DNA of 64,000 nt from an uncultured Bacteroidales bacterium (lineage in GTDB: Bacteria; Bacteroidota; Bacteroidia; Bacteroidales; FEN-979). Location: NCBI GenBank assembly GCA_903887775.1, contig CAISRB010000024.1, positions 186,001-250,000 of the forward strand. Direction: 5' to 3'. How positions within the stretch are numbered: the first letter of the stretch is position 1; each line of letters starts with the position of its first letter. Below are positions 9,393 through 18,724 of the stretch, one piece after another. The notes beneath the pieces are model-generated. The model was not told where the DNA came from and searched no databases. It saw only the letters and a list, made by a program, of their open reading frames with translations. The translations under genes and the position numbers were made by a program.

Positions 9393-9968
9393 ATGGATGA
9401 TGTTGCACTGGTCAACGCCCTGAAGGCAGGAAATACAAATGCGTTCAGGTTTCTGGTCGATAAATACCGGAACCTTGTATGGCATATGGTATTGCGGATG
9501 ACAAACCGCCAGGAGGATGCAGAGGATCTATGCCAGGAAGTGTTTATCAGGGTTTTCAAACAGATAGATAAATTCAGGGGGGATTCAAAGCTTTCGACAT
9601 GGATCGGTTCCATCGCCTACAATGCATGCGTTGACCAGATGAGGAAAAGCAAACGGGAAGTGATTTCAGGAGCCGATCCAATCCTGGCGATCAACCTTGC
9701 CCAGTCGGATGTGTCGCCTTTGCTTAACAGCATTGACAGGAATACAATGAAAAAGCTCGTCCACCGTATCTTAGAAAAAATGCCACTTCAATACCGCACA
9801 GTCATCACCCTGTTCCACCTGGAAGAATTCTCTTACCGGGAGATTGAAGAGATCACGGGGATGCCTGAAGGCACAGTGAAATCATACCTGAGCCGCGGGA
9901 GGGAGATCATCCGCCAGAAAATGACAGAACTGGTCCCCGACATACAGCCTGTGCTATTTGAGGCGTAA
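9393..9968 (+). CDS. ECF-family RNA polymerase sigma factor
   Basis: A 191-residue sigma-70-family factor with only regions 2 and 4. Region 2 spans about residues 22-92 (EDAEDLCQEVFIRVF, FRGDSKLSTWIGSIAYN). Region 4 spans about 128-180 (MPLQYRTVITLFHLEEFSYREIEEITGMPEGTVKSYLSRGR), with the usual helix-turn-helix. It lies 43 bp after the DUF1573 gene. The next gene, 19 bp downstream, encodes a small membrane protein in the position where anti-sigma factors usually lie. Target promoters are not evident. Confidence 0.93.
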   Translation: MDDVALVNALKAGNTNAFRFLVDKYRNLVWHMVLRMTNRQEDAEDLCQEVFIRVFKQIDKFRGDSKLSTWIGSIAYNACVDQMRKSKREVISGADPILAINLAQSDVSPLLNSIDRNTMKKLVHRILEKMPLQYRTVITLFHLEEFSYREIEEITGMPEGTVKSYLSRGREIIRQKMTELVPDIQPVLFEA

Positions 9969-9974
9969 TAACAT

Positions 9975-9982
9975 TAAATTTG
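9975..9982 (+). promoter_or_regulatory. -7-like element ahead of the small membrane protein gene
   Basis: TAAATTTG, a full match to TAnnTTTG, only 5 bp before the ATG at 9988. If used, the mRNA would be nearly leaderless. It may be chance in an otherwise operonic gap. Confidence 0.35.
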
Positions 9983-9987
9983 CAGAC

Positions 9988-10350
9988 ATGGAAATGAAAG
10001 AATTTAAAAAAAACCTGGATGGCATCATCGACGATTCACTGCGTGAGCCCCCCGATAATATCTTTCCTGATGATTTTACCGACAAGCTGGTTAAAAAGCT
10101 TGAAAAGCAGCTTGCCTGGCAGGAGCTCCTCACAGAATTCGGGTTAAAAACAGGGCTTGTTCTACTTGCCCTCATCGTCATGGGGATCTGCCTGATATTT
10201 CCTGCAAAGACCGATCCGGCTCCCCTTATCCAATGGGTCGCCAGCCACCGTCTGATTGTTTGCGGAAGTATTGGCGTTGGCCTGTTCACCTTTGTTTTTG
10301 ACCAGGTCGTCCTGAAATATATGTTTAAAAGATCCCGGCAGCAGTTCTGA
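9988..10350 (+). CDS. small membrane protein downstream of sigma factor, possible anti-sigma
   Basis: A 120-residue protein: a charged cytoplasmic N-terminal part (residues 1-45, with PDDFTDKLVKKLEKQLAW), then two membrane helices at about 50-68 and 85-105, and a basic tail KRSRQQF. No zinc-binding anti-sigma (ZAS) HxxxCxxC motif is present. Position directly after an ECF sigma gene is the only argument for an anti-sigma role. The in-frame start at 9958 was rejected because it overlaps the sigma gene and adds no domain. Confidence 0.65.
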   Translation: MEMKEFKKNLDGIIDDSLREPPDNIFPDDFTDKLVKKLEKQLAWQELLTEFGLKTGLVLLALIVMGICLIFPAKTDPAPLIQWVASHRLIVCGSIGVGLFTFVFDQVVLKYMFKRSRQQF

Positions 10351-10400
10351 TGTTTAAGATGATCAACCCCGGCTATTATGAATTACCAATAAGGAATTTT

Positions 10401-10435
10401 ACCATTCATCATTCACTAGTCACCATTCACCAGCC
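10401..10435 (-). repeat. heptamer array after the M28 peptidase stop
   Basis: Five 7-bp units, on the plus strand ACCATTC, ATCATTC, ACTAGTC, ACCATTC and ACCAGCC, ending 2 bp from the minus-strand TGA at 10438-10440. Read in gene direction the units are GGTGAAT/AGTGAAT-like, the same type as the array after the UvrA-like gene. Confidence 0.8.
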
Positions 10436-10437
10436 GA

Positions 10438-13389
10438 TCATTTCTCCGCCGCCACCTGGGCCACGGTTTCGATTGCGATAGCCGAAAAAGCTGCCCCGTA
10501 ATCAAGGTCTATATTTTCCATGGTGTCATGCGTATCATGATATCCCTGCCGGTGGATGTCGTAATTTTCCATAAACAAAACAGAGGGAACGCCGATATCT
10601 GAGAATATCATCACATCGGTGTTATACAGTGAACTGGTAGGATCTTCCCATGTGCGGACTTCCCCTTCCAGGGACAGGAACAATGCTTTTTCGGGAATCC
10701 TGAATCCTGACTCCTTTGCCCCGCATCCCGTATCCTTGATTTTTAGTTGCCCTTCGAACTTAATCCGTTCACCTCTCTTACATCTGGCCCTGCCAGGTCC
10801 CGAATTCAGCTCTTCAGCAAGTTTATTCCATGCACGGTTGACAAGGTGGGCCTTATAGCCCAGTTTCACCGAATCAAGGGTTCGCCCCGGAGAGATCTGG
10901 AAGATATCCCTTGCATTGTCGCGGTTATGGGCTATCATATCCATCACAAAAACCCCTTTGATTTCCACTCCGCTGAGGTCTTTGAAGCTGCCGTCATCCC
11001 TTCGCATTTTCAATGTCTTTTGCACGTAATTCCGGCAGAAATCCCTGGCCCCCATACAGTCTGAAGGAAATTCCTCGCCTGTTAAATGGATAAGCCAGAT
11101 ATCTCTTTCCAGTTTGCCTTCTTTCGCAAGTTGCAGGAAAACAGGAGCTGCCAGCAACAGGGTGGATGTAGCCGAATGGTTATCATCTGCTCCTGCTGCT
11201 GCAAGCCTTGCGCCCGTTCCACCTGCTGATTTATCATATACATCCTCCATGTAGGCTGTGTCGTAATGATCGCCCATGATGATCGCCTCTTTACGGTTCT
11301 TCCCGGGTATTATTACGAGTATGTTCCTTTCATATTCAGTCCCTTCAAGGTTAGCCTTCCAGCCCCCGAACTGGGTAAAGTCAAAATCAGTCTCCCATTT
11401 GAATGGTAATTCCCCCGTTTCGGCCCTGCCTTTCATACCCTTCTCAGCAATTGCTTTTCTGTGGCTGGCCAGAAGGTAATCTCCAAGAAGATGGAGGTCC
11501 CTTTTGTTATGCCTGGTTTCATTCAGGGTGGGGTGGTCCTGAACCACATCCGCATTATCCTTGTTGATATACTCACCGCAGGCCAGGCTGAAGATCTGGT
11601 TCCAGAAATCCTCCTCGTATTTTCTAGTGGCTGTAGACGTAAATGTCAGGGGTTCAGGTAAGGCATTGTCTTCTTTGATGATATTTTCAACGAAAATTTT
11701 TGCCCTGTGAGCCAGGCCGGGCTGGTTGGTACGTTCATGAAGGATTTGAAGCCATTCATCGAGGCTTGCATCTTTTTTGATCCTGATGAGGTGGCGGGCA
11801 AAATCCTTTTCCAGAGCAGGCACTTCAAGCAGTTCCCACACATCGAGCAGGGTCATCAGGTTGAAAGCAGTGAGATGTTTACTATGATCATGCTGTGAAA
11901 CAAAATGCTTCAGTATAGAGGTATGAGGCTGCCTTTCCATCATCCTCGGCCACAATTCTATCGGCTTCGCCGGATCAGGCTTTGCCGAATCATAGGCGGT
12001 AAGGTATCCGTACAGCAGGTCCTCGAATACCATAGGTTTTGCAGTGGCCGTATCTACGCAAGCCACAACAGGCCTGTGCCAGAATATCTCATGCCTTCCC
12101 GCCTGCATGGGCGGGAAATAAAAGCGGTAGCGGAAGAGCCCTCCTGCAAGTACTACCGAAGCAGCATGCTGAATTTCTTTTTTACCGGCCCGGGGACCGT
12201 CGAGCAGAAGCCCGATATGCTCATTAAGGATCTGAACATTTCTTGCCATGGGTTTGTTATACAGATCGAGTGCCGGGAGCGTGGTGTTGAATAAGGTTTG
12301 TGCGACGGGGTCGATCTGTTTGCCGCCAATCAGTGGATCTTCGGTACGGCCTGCCCTGTCCCAGCGGCTTGTACGGACATATGTATTAAGCAGCAGTTCT
12401 TCAAGGATGTCCGGGTTTTCTTTTCCCGGCGAGGGTTGATGAAACCATCCCGACTGAGGCACCCTGATCCCGAAATTCTCTTCATTCCTGCTAACCAGGC
12501 GGAGCATCGGGAACTGGATGGCATTGTACAGCTGGCCTGCCAGGTTTATATAATCCTTGTTTCCCCATAACGCCAGGCTCCCGGGGAAAGGGATCAGCGC
12601 CAGGTCGCCTGCAAAATATTTCTGTTTGACGACTTCCGGCAGGCTCCCAAAGGGCCTGAAGGTTAGCAGGTATACCGTATCGGCAAAACTGTCGCCATCA
12701 GCAATCAGATATTTGGAAGTCCATGAAGGAAGTTTAGCCCCGTTCCAGTGTGCCATGGGAAGTTTTCCAGCCGACGGCATAATACGAAAACCAGCCTCCA
12801 GCATCGTCTCAGGCGTGTTTAACCTGCGATCAAAAGCATGATGGAAGATCTTCCCGATGAACTGAAGAAAAAAGGACTCCGGGTATTCATCTTTATCTCC
12901 CCTGAAAAACGACTTCCAGAAAGCTTTTTCAGGCCCCTGTTCGCTTCCCCCGAAGAGTGTCCACCTGGACCTTCCTTTATCGTCTTTTGTTTTTGATAAA
13001 GCCATCGAAGCCAGCAATACATAGCGTTCATAATTCAGGCTGCCTGCTTTTTGGGCCAGTTCATCCGGCCAGAAAGGATTATCCCTCAGGTTCCGGTTTT
13101 TTCTTCCCGCTATGCTTGGAGGAAGTTTCCCTTTTCCAAGCTGGATTATATGCTCCATGCATTGCTGCCCTATGCTTTGAAGGCCTGGTTGAAGATGCAG
13201 AAATTCTTCAGCTTCATTGATGTAAAACCCGTACAGATCATCCTCTTTGAAATGCCATGGATAAACCTGGCCATCGTATGGCCTGAACCCGATATGCATA
13301 GGTGGCATGAACTCAGAATAAGCCGGCAGGGGAAATCCGTCTTCTCCGCCAAACCAGGGAAAATTCTCAAGAAACTGTTTCCAACCCAT
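10438..13389 (-). CDS. large M28-family metallopeptidase-like protein
   Basis: A 983-residue protein. The C-terminal third is an M28 zinc-aminopeptidase domain: MGDHYDTAY with His near 708, then AGADDNHSATS with bridging Asp, HLTGEEF with catalytic Glu, and a late His in HDTHDTMENID. The first 650 or so residues belong to no domain I recognise; they include tracts such as WPRMMERQPHTSILKHFVSQ. There is no signal peptide, so a cytoplasmic location is implied unless exported otherwise. The gene starts within TGATG, overlapping the stop of the upstream 82-residue gene by one base, which implies translational coupling. Substrate unknown. Confidence 0.8.
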   Translation of the reverse strand: MGWKQFLENFPWFGGEDGFPLPAYSEFMPPMHIGFRPYDGQVYPWHFKEDDLYGFYINEAEEFLHLQPGLQSIGQQCMEHIIQLGKGKLPPSIAGRKNRNLRDNPFWPDELAQKAGSLNYERYVLLASMALSKTKDDKGRSRWTLFGGSEQGPEKAFWKSFFRGDKDEYPESFFLQFIGKIFHHAFDRRLNTPETMLEAGFRIMPSAGKLPMAHWNGAKLPSWTSKYLIADGDSFADTVYLLTFRPFGSLPEVVKQKYFAGDLALIPFPGSLALWGNKDYINLAGQLYNAIQFPMLRLVSRNEENFGIRVPQSGWFHQPSPGKENPDILEELLLNTYVRTSRWDRAGRTEDPLIGGKQIDPVAQTLFNTTLPALDLYNKPMARNVQILNEHIGLLLDGPRAGKKEIQHAASVVLAGGLFRYRFYFPPMQAGRHEIFWHRPVVACVDTATAKPMVFEDLLYGYLTAYDSAKPDPAKPIELWPRMMERQPHTSILKHFVSQHDHSKHLTAFNLMTLLDVWELLEVPALEKDFARHLIRIKKDASLDEWLQILHERTNQPGLAHRAKIFVENIIKEDNALPEPLTFTSTATRKYEEDFWNQIFSLACGEYINKDNADVVQDHPTLNETRHNKRDLHLLGDYLLASHRKAIAEKGMKGRAETGELPFKWETDFDFTQFGGWKANLEGTEYERNILVIIPGKNRKEAIIMGDHYDTAYMEDVYDKSAGGTGARLAAAGADDNHSATSTLLLAAPVFLQLAKEGKLERDIWLIHLTGEEFPSDCMGARDFCRNYVQKTLKMRRDDGSFKDLSGVEIKGVFVMDMIAHNRDNARDIFQISPGRTLDSVKLGYKAHLVNRAWNKLAEELNSGPGRARCKRGERIKFEGQLKIKDTGCGAKESGFRIPEKALFLSLEGEVRTWEDPTSSLYNTDVMIFSDIGVPSVLFMENYDIHRQGYHDTHDTMENIDLDYGAAFSAIAIETVAQVAAEK

Positions 13390-13637
13390 CAGACCTCCTC
13401 TTTTTCCGAATCCGCCGAGGACTCCTGAATTTCCTTATAAATATTCATAATCTCTTCCCTGAACCGTTCCGGTGCTTCGAGATAGCCCCATCCTTCTTCA
13501 AGTTCAACAATTCCGCCCAGGGCTGAATCTTCACGAATAATAATGCCATAGGGGACCTTCTTATCCAGAAGCACTTCCTCCATGAGTTCAGCTTCGAACT
13601 CATTGTTAAGGACCAGGATTTTTTCAAACTCTTCCAT
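13389..13637 (-). CDS. DUF2007-like small acidic protein
   Basis: An 82-residue acidic protein beginning EEFEKILVLNNEFEAELMEEVL, which fits the DUF2007 putative signal-transducing fold (switching between a beta strand and an amphipathic helix that follows). It ends in a run of Glu/Ser/Lys. It is translationally coupled to the M28 peptidase gene through the TGATG overlap, so the two products probably act together. Domain assignment is moderate; function unknown. Confidence 0.65.
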   Translation of the reverse strand: MEEFEKILVLNNEFEAELMEEVLLDKKVPYGIIIREDSALGGIVELEEGWGYLEAPERFREEIMNIYKEIQESSADSEKEEV

Positions 13638-13803
13638 AATTTTTGGTTTTAAGATTGAACTTTTTCTCCGATCCGCAAAATTTCAGATCGTCAGCGTTCA
13701 TTTTACTAAATTACAAAAATTTGATGCATTTCTTACACAAATTGCCCTGAACTGAATTAATCAATGAAGTATTGGTACTTTTACCTTTCAAAATTATTGA
13801 TCT

Positions 13804-15252
13804 ATGGAAACAACATCCAAAGTAATTATAATAATAGCCTTGCTGTTACTTTCCCCGTTTCTTTTCTTTCATTCCTTTGCCCAGAAACCGGCAGCACAAT
13901 CATCTTTCCCTAAACCAAAAAATGTCATTATCATGATCGGTGATGGCATGGGTTATAACTGCGTAAAAGCCGCAGATGATTTTTACGGTCCCATGCAGAT
14001 TGAGGATTTCCCTGTTAAGGTGGCAGCAGCCACTTATCCTGCGAAATCGGGGGAATTTGATGAAAAGGACACTTCAAAACTGAACTGGGCGGCTGGTTAC
14101 AACCCGGCTATGGCATCAAAGGATTCACTTTACCTTCGAAAGGACTTCACCGAATCTGCAGCTGCAGCGACCGCGCTGTCAACAGGCAGGAAGACCTATA
14201 ATAATGTAATCGGACTTTCAATCACTTACGATACCCTGAAAAACCTGTGTGAACTGGCTAAAAGCATTGGCAAATCGGCAGGGGTTATCACTTCGGTTCC
14301 ATTCAGCCATGCCACTCCTGCAGGATTTGTAGCGCATAATAAAACGAGGACCCATTATTCCGAGCTGGCGACTTACATGCTGTTCAGCAGCCGGTGCGAC
14401 CTTATCATGGGCTGCGGCAACCCTGAATTCGACGATAACGGGAACAGCTTGAGCGGAGCCTGGAAAAGTTCAAAATACGTAGCCGACAGCATGCTATGGC
14501 TGTCACTCAAATCGGGAAGTGGAATACAGACATCATTCATAATAAAGGATAAAATATATCAGGTTACTGATGTTTCGGGTGACAGGATCCCGGACCCATG
14601 GACTCTCATCACCTCTGAAAAGGATTTCAGGAAATTAATGAGCGGGAAAACTCCGAAACGGGTTTTGGGAATACCGGAGGTTTACTCTACGCTCCAGCAG
14701 AACAGGGATTTCGGAAAAAATGAAACAAAAAATTCCCCTCCGTTTTTAAAGCCTTTCAATCCAAACCTGCCCACTCTTGCCGAAATGGTCAGGGGTGGGT
14801 TGAATGTACTCGACAATAATCCAAAAGGGTTTTTCGTGATGATTGAAGGAGGGGCTATTGACTGGGCGAACCACGATAATCAGAAAGGCCGTATGCTGGA
14901 AGAGATGAAAAGTTTCAGCGATGCAATTGACACTGTGGTTGCCTGGGTAAATAAGTATTCCAGCTGGAATGAGACCCTGCTTATTGTTACCGCCGACCAT
15001 GAATGCGGAGATCTGTGGGGAGGCAATACCTTCAGCCCGGTCAGTGATAACGGCCGTAATATCATGCCAGGCCTGAAATATAACAGTAAGGATCACACCA
15101 ATGCCCTGGTGGGGGTTTATGCGAAAGGAAAAGGGGCGGAGATGTACAATTTATTGGCAGGTGAAACAGATCCCGTCAGAGGTAAGTTTATTCAGAACAC
15201 GGCTATTCCCCAGCTTATTTTCATGATGTGGGGACCCCCTGTTACTTATTGA
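13804..15252 (+). CDS. alkaline phosphatase
   Basis: A 482-residue phosphatase of the PhoA superfamily with a signal peptide (hydrophobic residues 7-23, ending SFAQ). Metal site 1 starts at IIMIGDGMGYN; the phosphorylated Ser lies in FTESAAAATALSTG, where Glu replaces the usual Asp before Ser. Later metal ligands are in IEGGAIDWANHDN and VTADHECGDLWGG. It should hydrolyse phosphate monoesters in the periplasm. A -7-like TACCTTTC (13782-13789) precedes it by 14 bp. It converges on the small membrane-protein gene with an 11-bp overlap. The nearby 5'-nucleotidase suggests phosphate scavenging. Confidence 0.92.
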   Translation: METTSKVIIIIALLLLSPFLFFHSFAQKPAAQSSFPKPKNVIIMIGDGMGYNCVKAADDFYGPMQIEDFPVKVAAATYPAKSGEFDEKDTSKLNWAAGYNPAMASKDSLYLRKDFTESAAAATALSTGRKTYNNVIGLSITYDTLKNLCELAKSIGKSAGVITSVPFSHATPAGFVAHNKTRTHYSELATYMLFSSRCDLIMGCGNPEFDDNGNSLSGAWKSSKYVADSMLWLSLKSGSGIQTSFIIKDKIYQVTDVSGDRIPDPWTLITSEKDFRKLMSGKTPKRVLGIPEVYSTLQQNRDFGKNETKNSPPFLKPFNPNLPTLAEMVRGGLNVLDNNPKGFFVMIEGGAIDWANHDNQKGRMLEEMKSFSDAIDTVVAWVNKYSSWNETLLIVTADHECGDLWGGNTFSPVSDNGRNIMPGLKYNSKDHTNALVGVYAKGKGAEMYNLLAGETDPVRGKFIQNTAIPQLIFMMWGPPVTY

Positions 15253-15499
15253 TTTTCCGGGTGCGCATCCTGGATTCGACAATGGAACTTACAAGGTAAT
15301 ATAAACCAAACAGGGCACCGGCCATCATCAGACTGTAATAAAAAGAAGGATGTGAACTTATTAGCCTGCCAATAGGGATGGTCACAAAGCTGAAGGAATG
15401 TTCAAAAATCTCTCCGAAACGGGTAAAGCTGTTCAGAAAATACTGGAAAATCATACCGAAAATGTCGAAGGCGGCAAGAAACGAGTGAATAGCTTCCAT
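15242..15499 (-). CDS. small membrane protein, function unknown
   Basis: An 85-residue protein with hydrophobic stretches at about 6-25 and 50-72 and a basic tail (SRMRTRKINK). No family recognised. The ATG at 15499 was chosen over a TTG at 15517. A full minus-strand -7 match, TATATTTG (15522-15515), lies 15 bp upstream, which supports expression. Its 3' end overlaps that of alkaline phosphatase tail to tail by 11 bp. Confidence 0.6.
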   Translation of the reverse strand: MEAIHSFLAAFDIFGMIFQYFLNSFTRFGEIFEHSFSFVTIPIGRLISSHPSFYYSLMMAGALFGLYYLVSSIVESRMRTRKINK

Positions 15500-15514
15500 A
15501 GTTTTAATTTTTAG

Positions 15515-15522
15515 CAAATATA
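15515..15522 (-). promoter_or_regulatory. -7 element for the small membrane protein gene
   Basis: Minus-strand TATATTTG matches TAnnTTTG at all fixed positions, 15 bp before the ATG at 15499. Confidence 0.45.
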
Positions 15523-15603
15523 CAGCCCGGGGCCATCAGCGTATAGTTAATTTCGACGAAAGGTGGAAAATAGCGGATGAAAGGGGGGAAATGTCAGACG
15601 GAC

Positions 15604-17040
15604 TTAAAATTTTGCCCGTTCATTGTTGTTGTATGTTACTTTATGCCTTTTTCCCAGGAACCTGATAAGGCAGTCTTCGGTAGTTAGTTCCAATGTGCTG
15701 CCCTGATCCTGGTGTTCAAAGACATATGCTGCAGATACATAACTGTTTAGTGCGACGGTGTATATTTTATCCTGTTGGATTTGATTACCCGAATGGTCAA
15801 ACATATTCAGCTCCGGAGCTTTCCCGTTCTCACCCTTTTTGATAACATAGGTCATGCCAGAAGGGATCAGGTCGATTTCCTTCTCTTTTTTATAGGAATT
15901 TATAATAAGAGAACCAATCTCTTTTCCGCTCATTTTATAAACGACGACCTGGTTTCCGAAAGGATCGAGGCGATAGATGTCTTTTACTTTGATTTCTCCT
16001 TTCTCAAGGCTTTGCAATCTTATCCCGCCTTTATTCTGAAAGGCAAAATCGGTTTTCGCAGCCCAGGCTATGGCATCAGTCACCAGGGCGCCCAGGTTCT
16101 GTTTGCCGTTAATCGCTGATGCCGCATATCCGGCGACCTTTTCGAATTCCGGGTTATTATCGTAACGGTCTGTCATTGACTTTATAGCCGGATCGGAGCC
16201 GGTCAGAGATTCCATGGCAATGAGGGTATCGCTCTTTTCTACCATAATGTTCCCTTTAAAAACCAGGGTAAGTTTGCCGATAAAGCGCTGGTAAGAGCCG
16301 GCCTGAACTATCATTACCCCGTCTATGGTAAGATGTTGCTTCAGTATCGTATGGGAATGCCCGCCAATGATCACATCGAACTGAGGATATTCCCTGGCAA
16401 GTTTTTCATCGGTTTCGACCCCGAGATGGGTAAGGGCTAACAGGCTTCCGTATTTCTTCTTAAGTTCAACGAATTCCCCGGCAGCCTTCAGAGGGTCACT
16501 GAAGCTTAATCCTGCTACTTTCGAAGGATGAGTGTCGGGTATACTATTTTCGTTTATCTCAATCAGGCCCAGAACGGGTATTTGCAGCTTGCCTGCTGTT
16601 AATACATAATAAGGCAGGGGCTGTTTCATGCCCGATGAGCCGGTGTTCATATTGGCACAGATAAAAGGAAATTTCGCCTGTTCAATTCTCTTTTCCAGGA
16701 AAAGCTGCCCAAGGTCAAATTCATGATTGCCGAAGCAGCTCAGGGTAAATCCGGTCTGGTTCATCAGGTCGATCATCGGAAATCCTTTATCGGCAACCAT
16801 ATCCACATAAGGGTTTCCTGTGAAGTTATCCCCGGCCGAAACAATATAAACATAAGAATGGCTGCGCTTCAGGCTATCGGCCAGGTATTTCAGCCTGGCG
16901 AAACCGTCGGTCTTCGCATGCATATCATTCAGATGAAGGATGATGACCTCCGTTCTTTCAAGGCTGCTTTTCCGGGCAAATACCGGATTGATGGCCAGAA
17001 GGAGAACAGCCGTCAGCAGTATGTAAACCTGTTTTCTCAT
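15604..17040 (-). CDS. secreted 5'-nucleotidase / UDP-sugar hydrolase family protein
   Basis: A 478-residue two-domain enzyme with a signal peptide (LLTAVLLLAINPVFA). The metallophosphatase domain (about 30-270) shows HLNDMHA, SAGDNFTG, CFGNHEFD, ALTHLG and GGHSHT, the dinuclear metal ligands. The C-terminal nucleotide-binding domain (about 300-465) has GALVTDAI, QNKGGIR and PFGNQVVVYKMSGKEI. It should dephosphorylate nucleotides in the periplasm. The start overlaps the stop of the acyl-CoA synthetase gene by one base (TAATG), so they form one operon. Confidence 0.93.
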   Translation of the reverse strand: MRKQVYILLTAVLLLAINPVFARKSSLERTEVIILHLNDMHAKTDGFARLKYLADSLKRSHSYVYIVSAGDNFTGNPYVDMVADKGFPMIDLMNQTGFTLSCFGNHEFDLGQLFLEKRIEQAKFPFICANMNTGSSGMKQPLPYYVLTAGKLQIPVLGLIEINENSIPDTHPSKVAGLSFSDPLKAAGEFVELKKKYGSLLALTHLGVETDEKLAREYPQFDVIIGGHSHTILKQHLTIDGVMIVQAGSYQRFIGKLTLVFKGNIMVEKSDTLIAMESLTGSDPAIKSMTDRYDNNPEFEKVAGYAASAINGKQNLGALVTDAIAWAAKTDFAFQNKGGIRLQSLEKGEIKVKDIYRLDPFGNQVVVYKMSGKEIGSLIINSYKKEKEIDLIPSGMTYVIKKGENGKAPELNMFDHSGNQIQQDKIYTVALNSYVSAAYVFEHQDQGSTLELTTEDCLIRFLGKRHKVTYNNNERAKF

Positions 17041-18686
17041 TATTTGTAAAGGAAACGTTTGATGCTTCGTTTGGGTGTTTTTTCGAATTCTGCGGGATGG
17101 ATCTCGAAATCGGATACCATCATGTATTTAGGCACATGATGGTTGAGATCGTGAACGTAACCTTTGAAAATGGTGGATAATTCTTCTCTGGTATGCCCTG
17201 CTTTTTCAACAGCATCATAATCGGGGTATATCAGTGCAACAAGTTTTTCATCACGTTCCAGCACAAGAGATTCCATTACCATAAAACGGTTGTTCAGATA
17301 AGATTCCAGTTCTTCAGGATAGATGTTCTTCCCGGAAGGACCAAGGATCATGCTTTTGCTCCGGCCTTTGATATATATATTCCCGTGTTTGTCGGTAATA
17401 CCCAGGTCGCCCGTATGAAGCCATCCATCGGCATCGATAACCTGTTTCGTAGCCTCTTCGTTTTTATAATATCCCAGCATCACATGGGAACCTTTTGCCA
17501 GGATCTCACCTGTCGTTCGATAAGGATCGGGAGAATCAATCCTCATCTCGAGTTCATCCACCACCCTCCCGGAGGCCCCTAACTGGGTTGTCTTCCAGGA
17601 TGCATAGGAAATCAGCGGCCCGCATTCGGTCATGCCGTATCCTACCGTAAAAGGGAATCTGATCTTCCTGAAAAACCTTTCGGCTTCAATATTGAAAGCA
17701 GCACCGCCAATGACCAATTCCTTGAAATTTCCCCCGAAGACAGTGTATAGTTTTTTCCTGATCTTATTATGCAGGAGGATGTTGATACCCGGTATTGCGA
17801 GGAGGATATTGATCGCAGGCTTGCGGAACAACGGAAGGATCTGGGTTTTGAATATCTTTTCGATGACCAGCGGAACACTGAGTATCAGGGCGGGTTTTAT
17901 CTCCTGGAAGGCCTGCATGATTATTTTCGGAGAAGGTGTTTTCGTAAGAAAAGTTATGTCGCAGCCCAGCGTAAACGGGAAAAGGAATTCGAAAGCACAG
18001 CCATAGGTATGGGCCAGGGGAAGGAAGGAAAGTATCTGATCCCTCGGCATCAGGGGCATGTTCCTGTGGGCATAAAGGATATTTCCATAAAGACTTTTAT
18101 GTTGAAGTACAACTCCTTTCGAAAAGCCTGTTGTTCCTGAAGTATAACTGATCACTGCGATCTCGTCCATAGAGAACTCGTCGAATCTGATCATTTCCCG
18201 GTCAATCCCGGCTTCCCCATCATCCGATGTTCTGTATTCAGTGTCCGGTATTTGACGTTCATCCTCCCTCAGAAACAATACCTCATTATTCTGTATCCTG
18301 TAAACTGCCTTAATCAGTGGTATTTCAGAGATGTTCAGTTCCTTAAAGATGAAGTCCTCGACAAACATCAGGCAGGCGTCGGAATGGGTGGCTATATAAT
18401 GAACATCGGTGGGTTTGAAGTCCGGGAGTATGGGAACGATAACCGCACCGAAGGTCACTGTGGCTATGTATATTATACCCCAGTTGGCGGAGTTTTTTCC
18501 CAGGAGGACAACCTTGTCCCCTTTTTTGATACCATTTTTTCTGAAGATCCCGTGAATGGCCAGGATTTTAATGCCGACTTCCTTATAAGTATAAGCCGAT
18601 CCGCCGTAATCGGATAATGCCCTGTTATCCCAGTTGTTGCGGATACTGATTTCAAAAAGGGCTGTCAGGGTTTTCGGGACAGACAT
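17040..18686 (-). CDS. long-chain acyl-CoA synthetase (AMP-forming)
   Basis: A 548-residue ANL-superfamily ligase. P-loop motif YTSGTTGFSKGVV lies near residue 180, then GYGMTECGPLISYAS, the HTGDLG aspartate motif and a C-terminal domain with SKSMILGPSGKNIYPEELE, whose GPSGKNIYPEE block is typical of bacterial long-chain fatty acid ligases. It activates a carboxylic acid, most likely a fatty acid, to its CoA thioester through an acyl-adenylate. No signal peptide. First gene of an operon with the 5'-nucleotidase. Confidence 0.9.
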   Translation of the reverse strand: MSVPKTLTALFEISIRNNWDNRALSDYGGSAYTYKEVGIKILAIHGIFRKNGIKKGDKVVLLGKNSANWGIIYIATVTFGAVIVPILPDFKPTDVHYIATHSDACLMFVEDFIFKELNISEIPLIKAVYRIQNNEVLFLREDERQIPDTEYRTSDDGEAGIDREMIRFDEFSMDEIAVISYTSGTTGFSKGVVLQHKSLYGNILYAHRNMPLMPRDQILSFLPLAHTYGCAFEFLFPFTLGCDITFLTKTPSPKIIMQAFQEIKPALILSVPLVIEKIFKTQILPLFRKPAINILLAIPGINILLHNKIRKKLYTVFGGNFKELVIGGAAFNIEAERFFRKIRFPFTVGYGMTECGPLISYASWKTTQLGASGRVVDELEMRIDSPDPYRTTGEILAKGSHVMLGYYKNEEATKQVIDADGWLHTGDLGITDKHGNIYIKGRSKSMILGPSGKNIYPEELESYLNNRFMVMESLVLERDEKLVALIYPDYDAVEKAGHTREELSTIFKGYVHDLNHHVPKYMMVSDFEIHPAEFEKTPKRSIKRFLYK

Positions 18687-18724
18687 AATTTGAATAAAGT
18701 ACGAAGTTCTTAAAAATAATTCAC

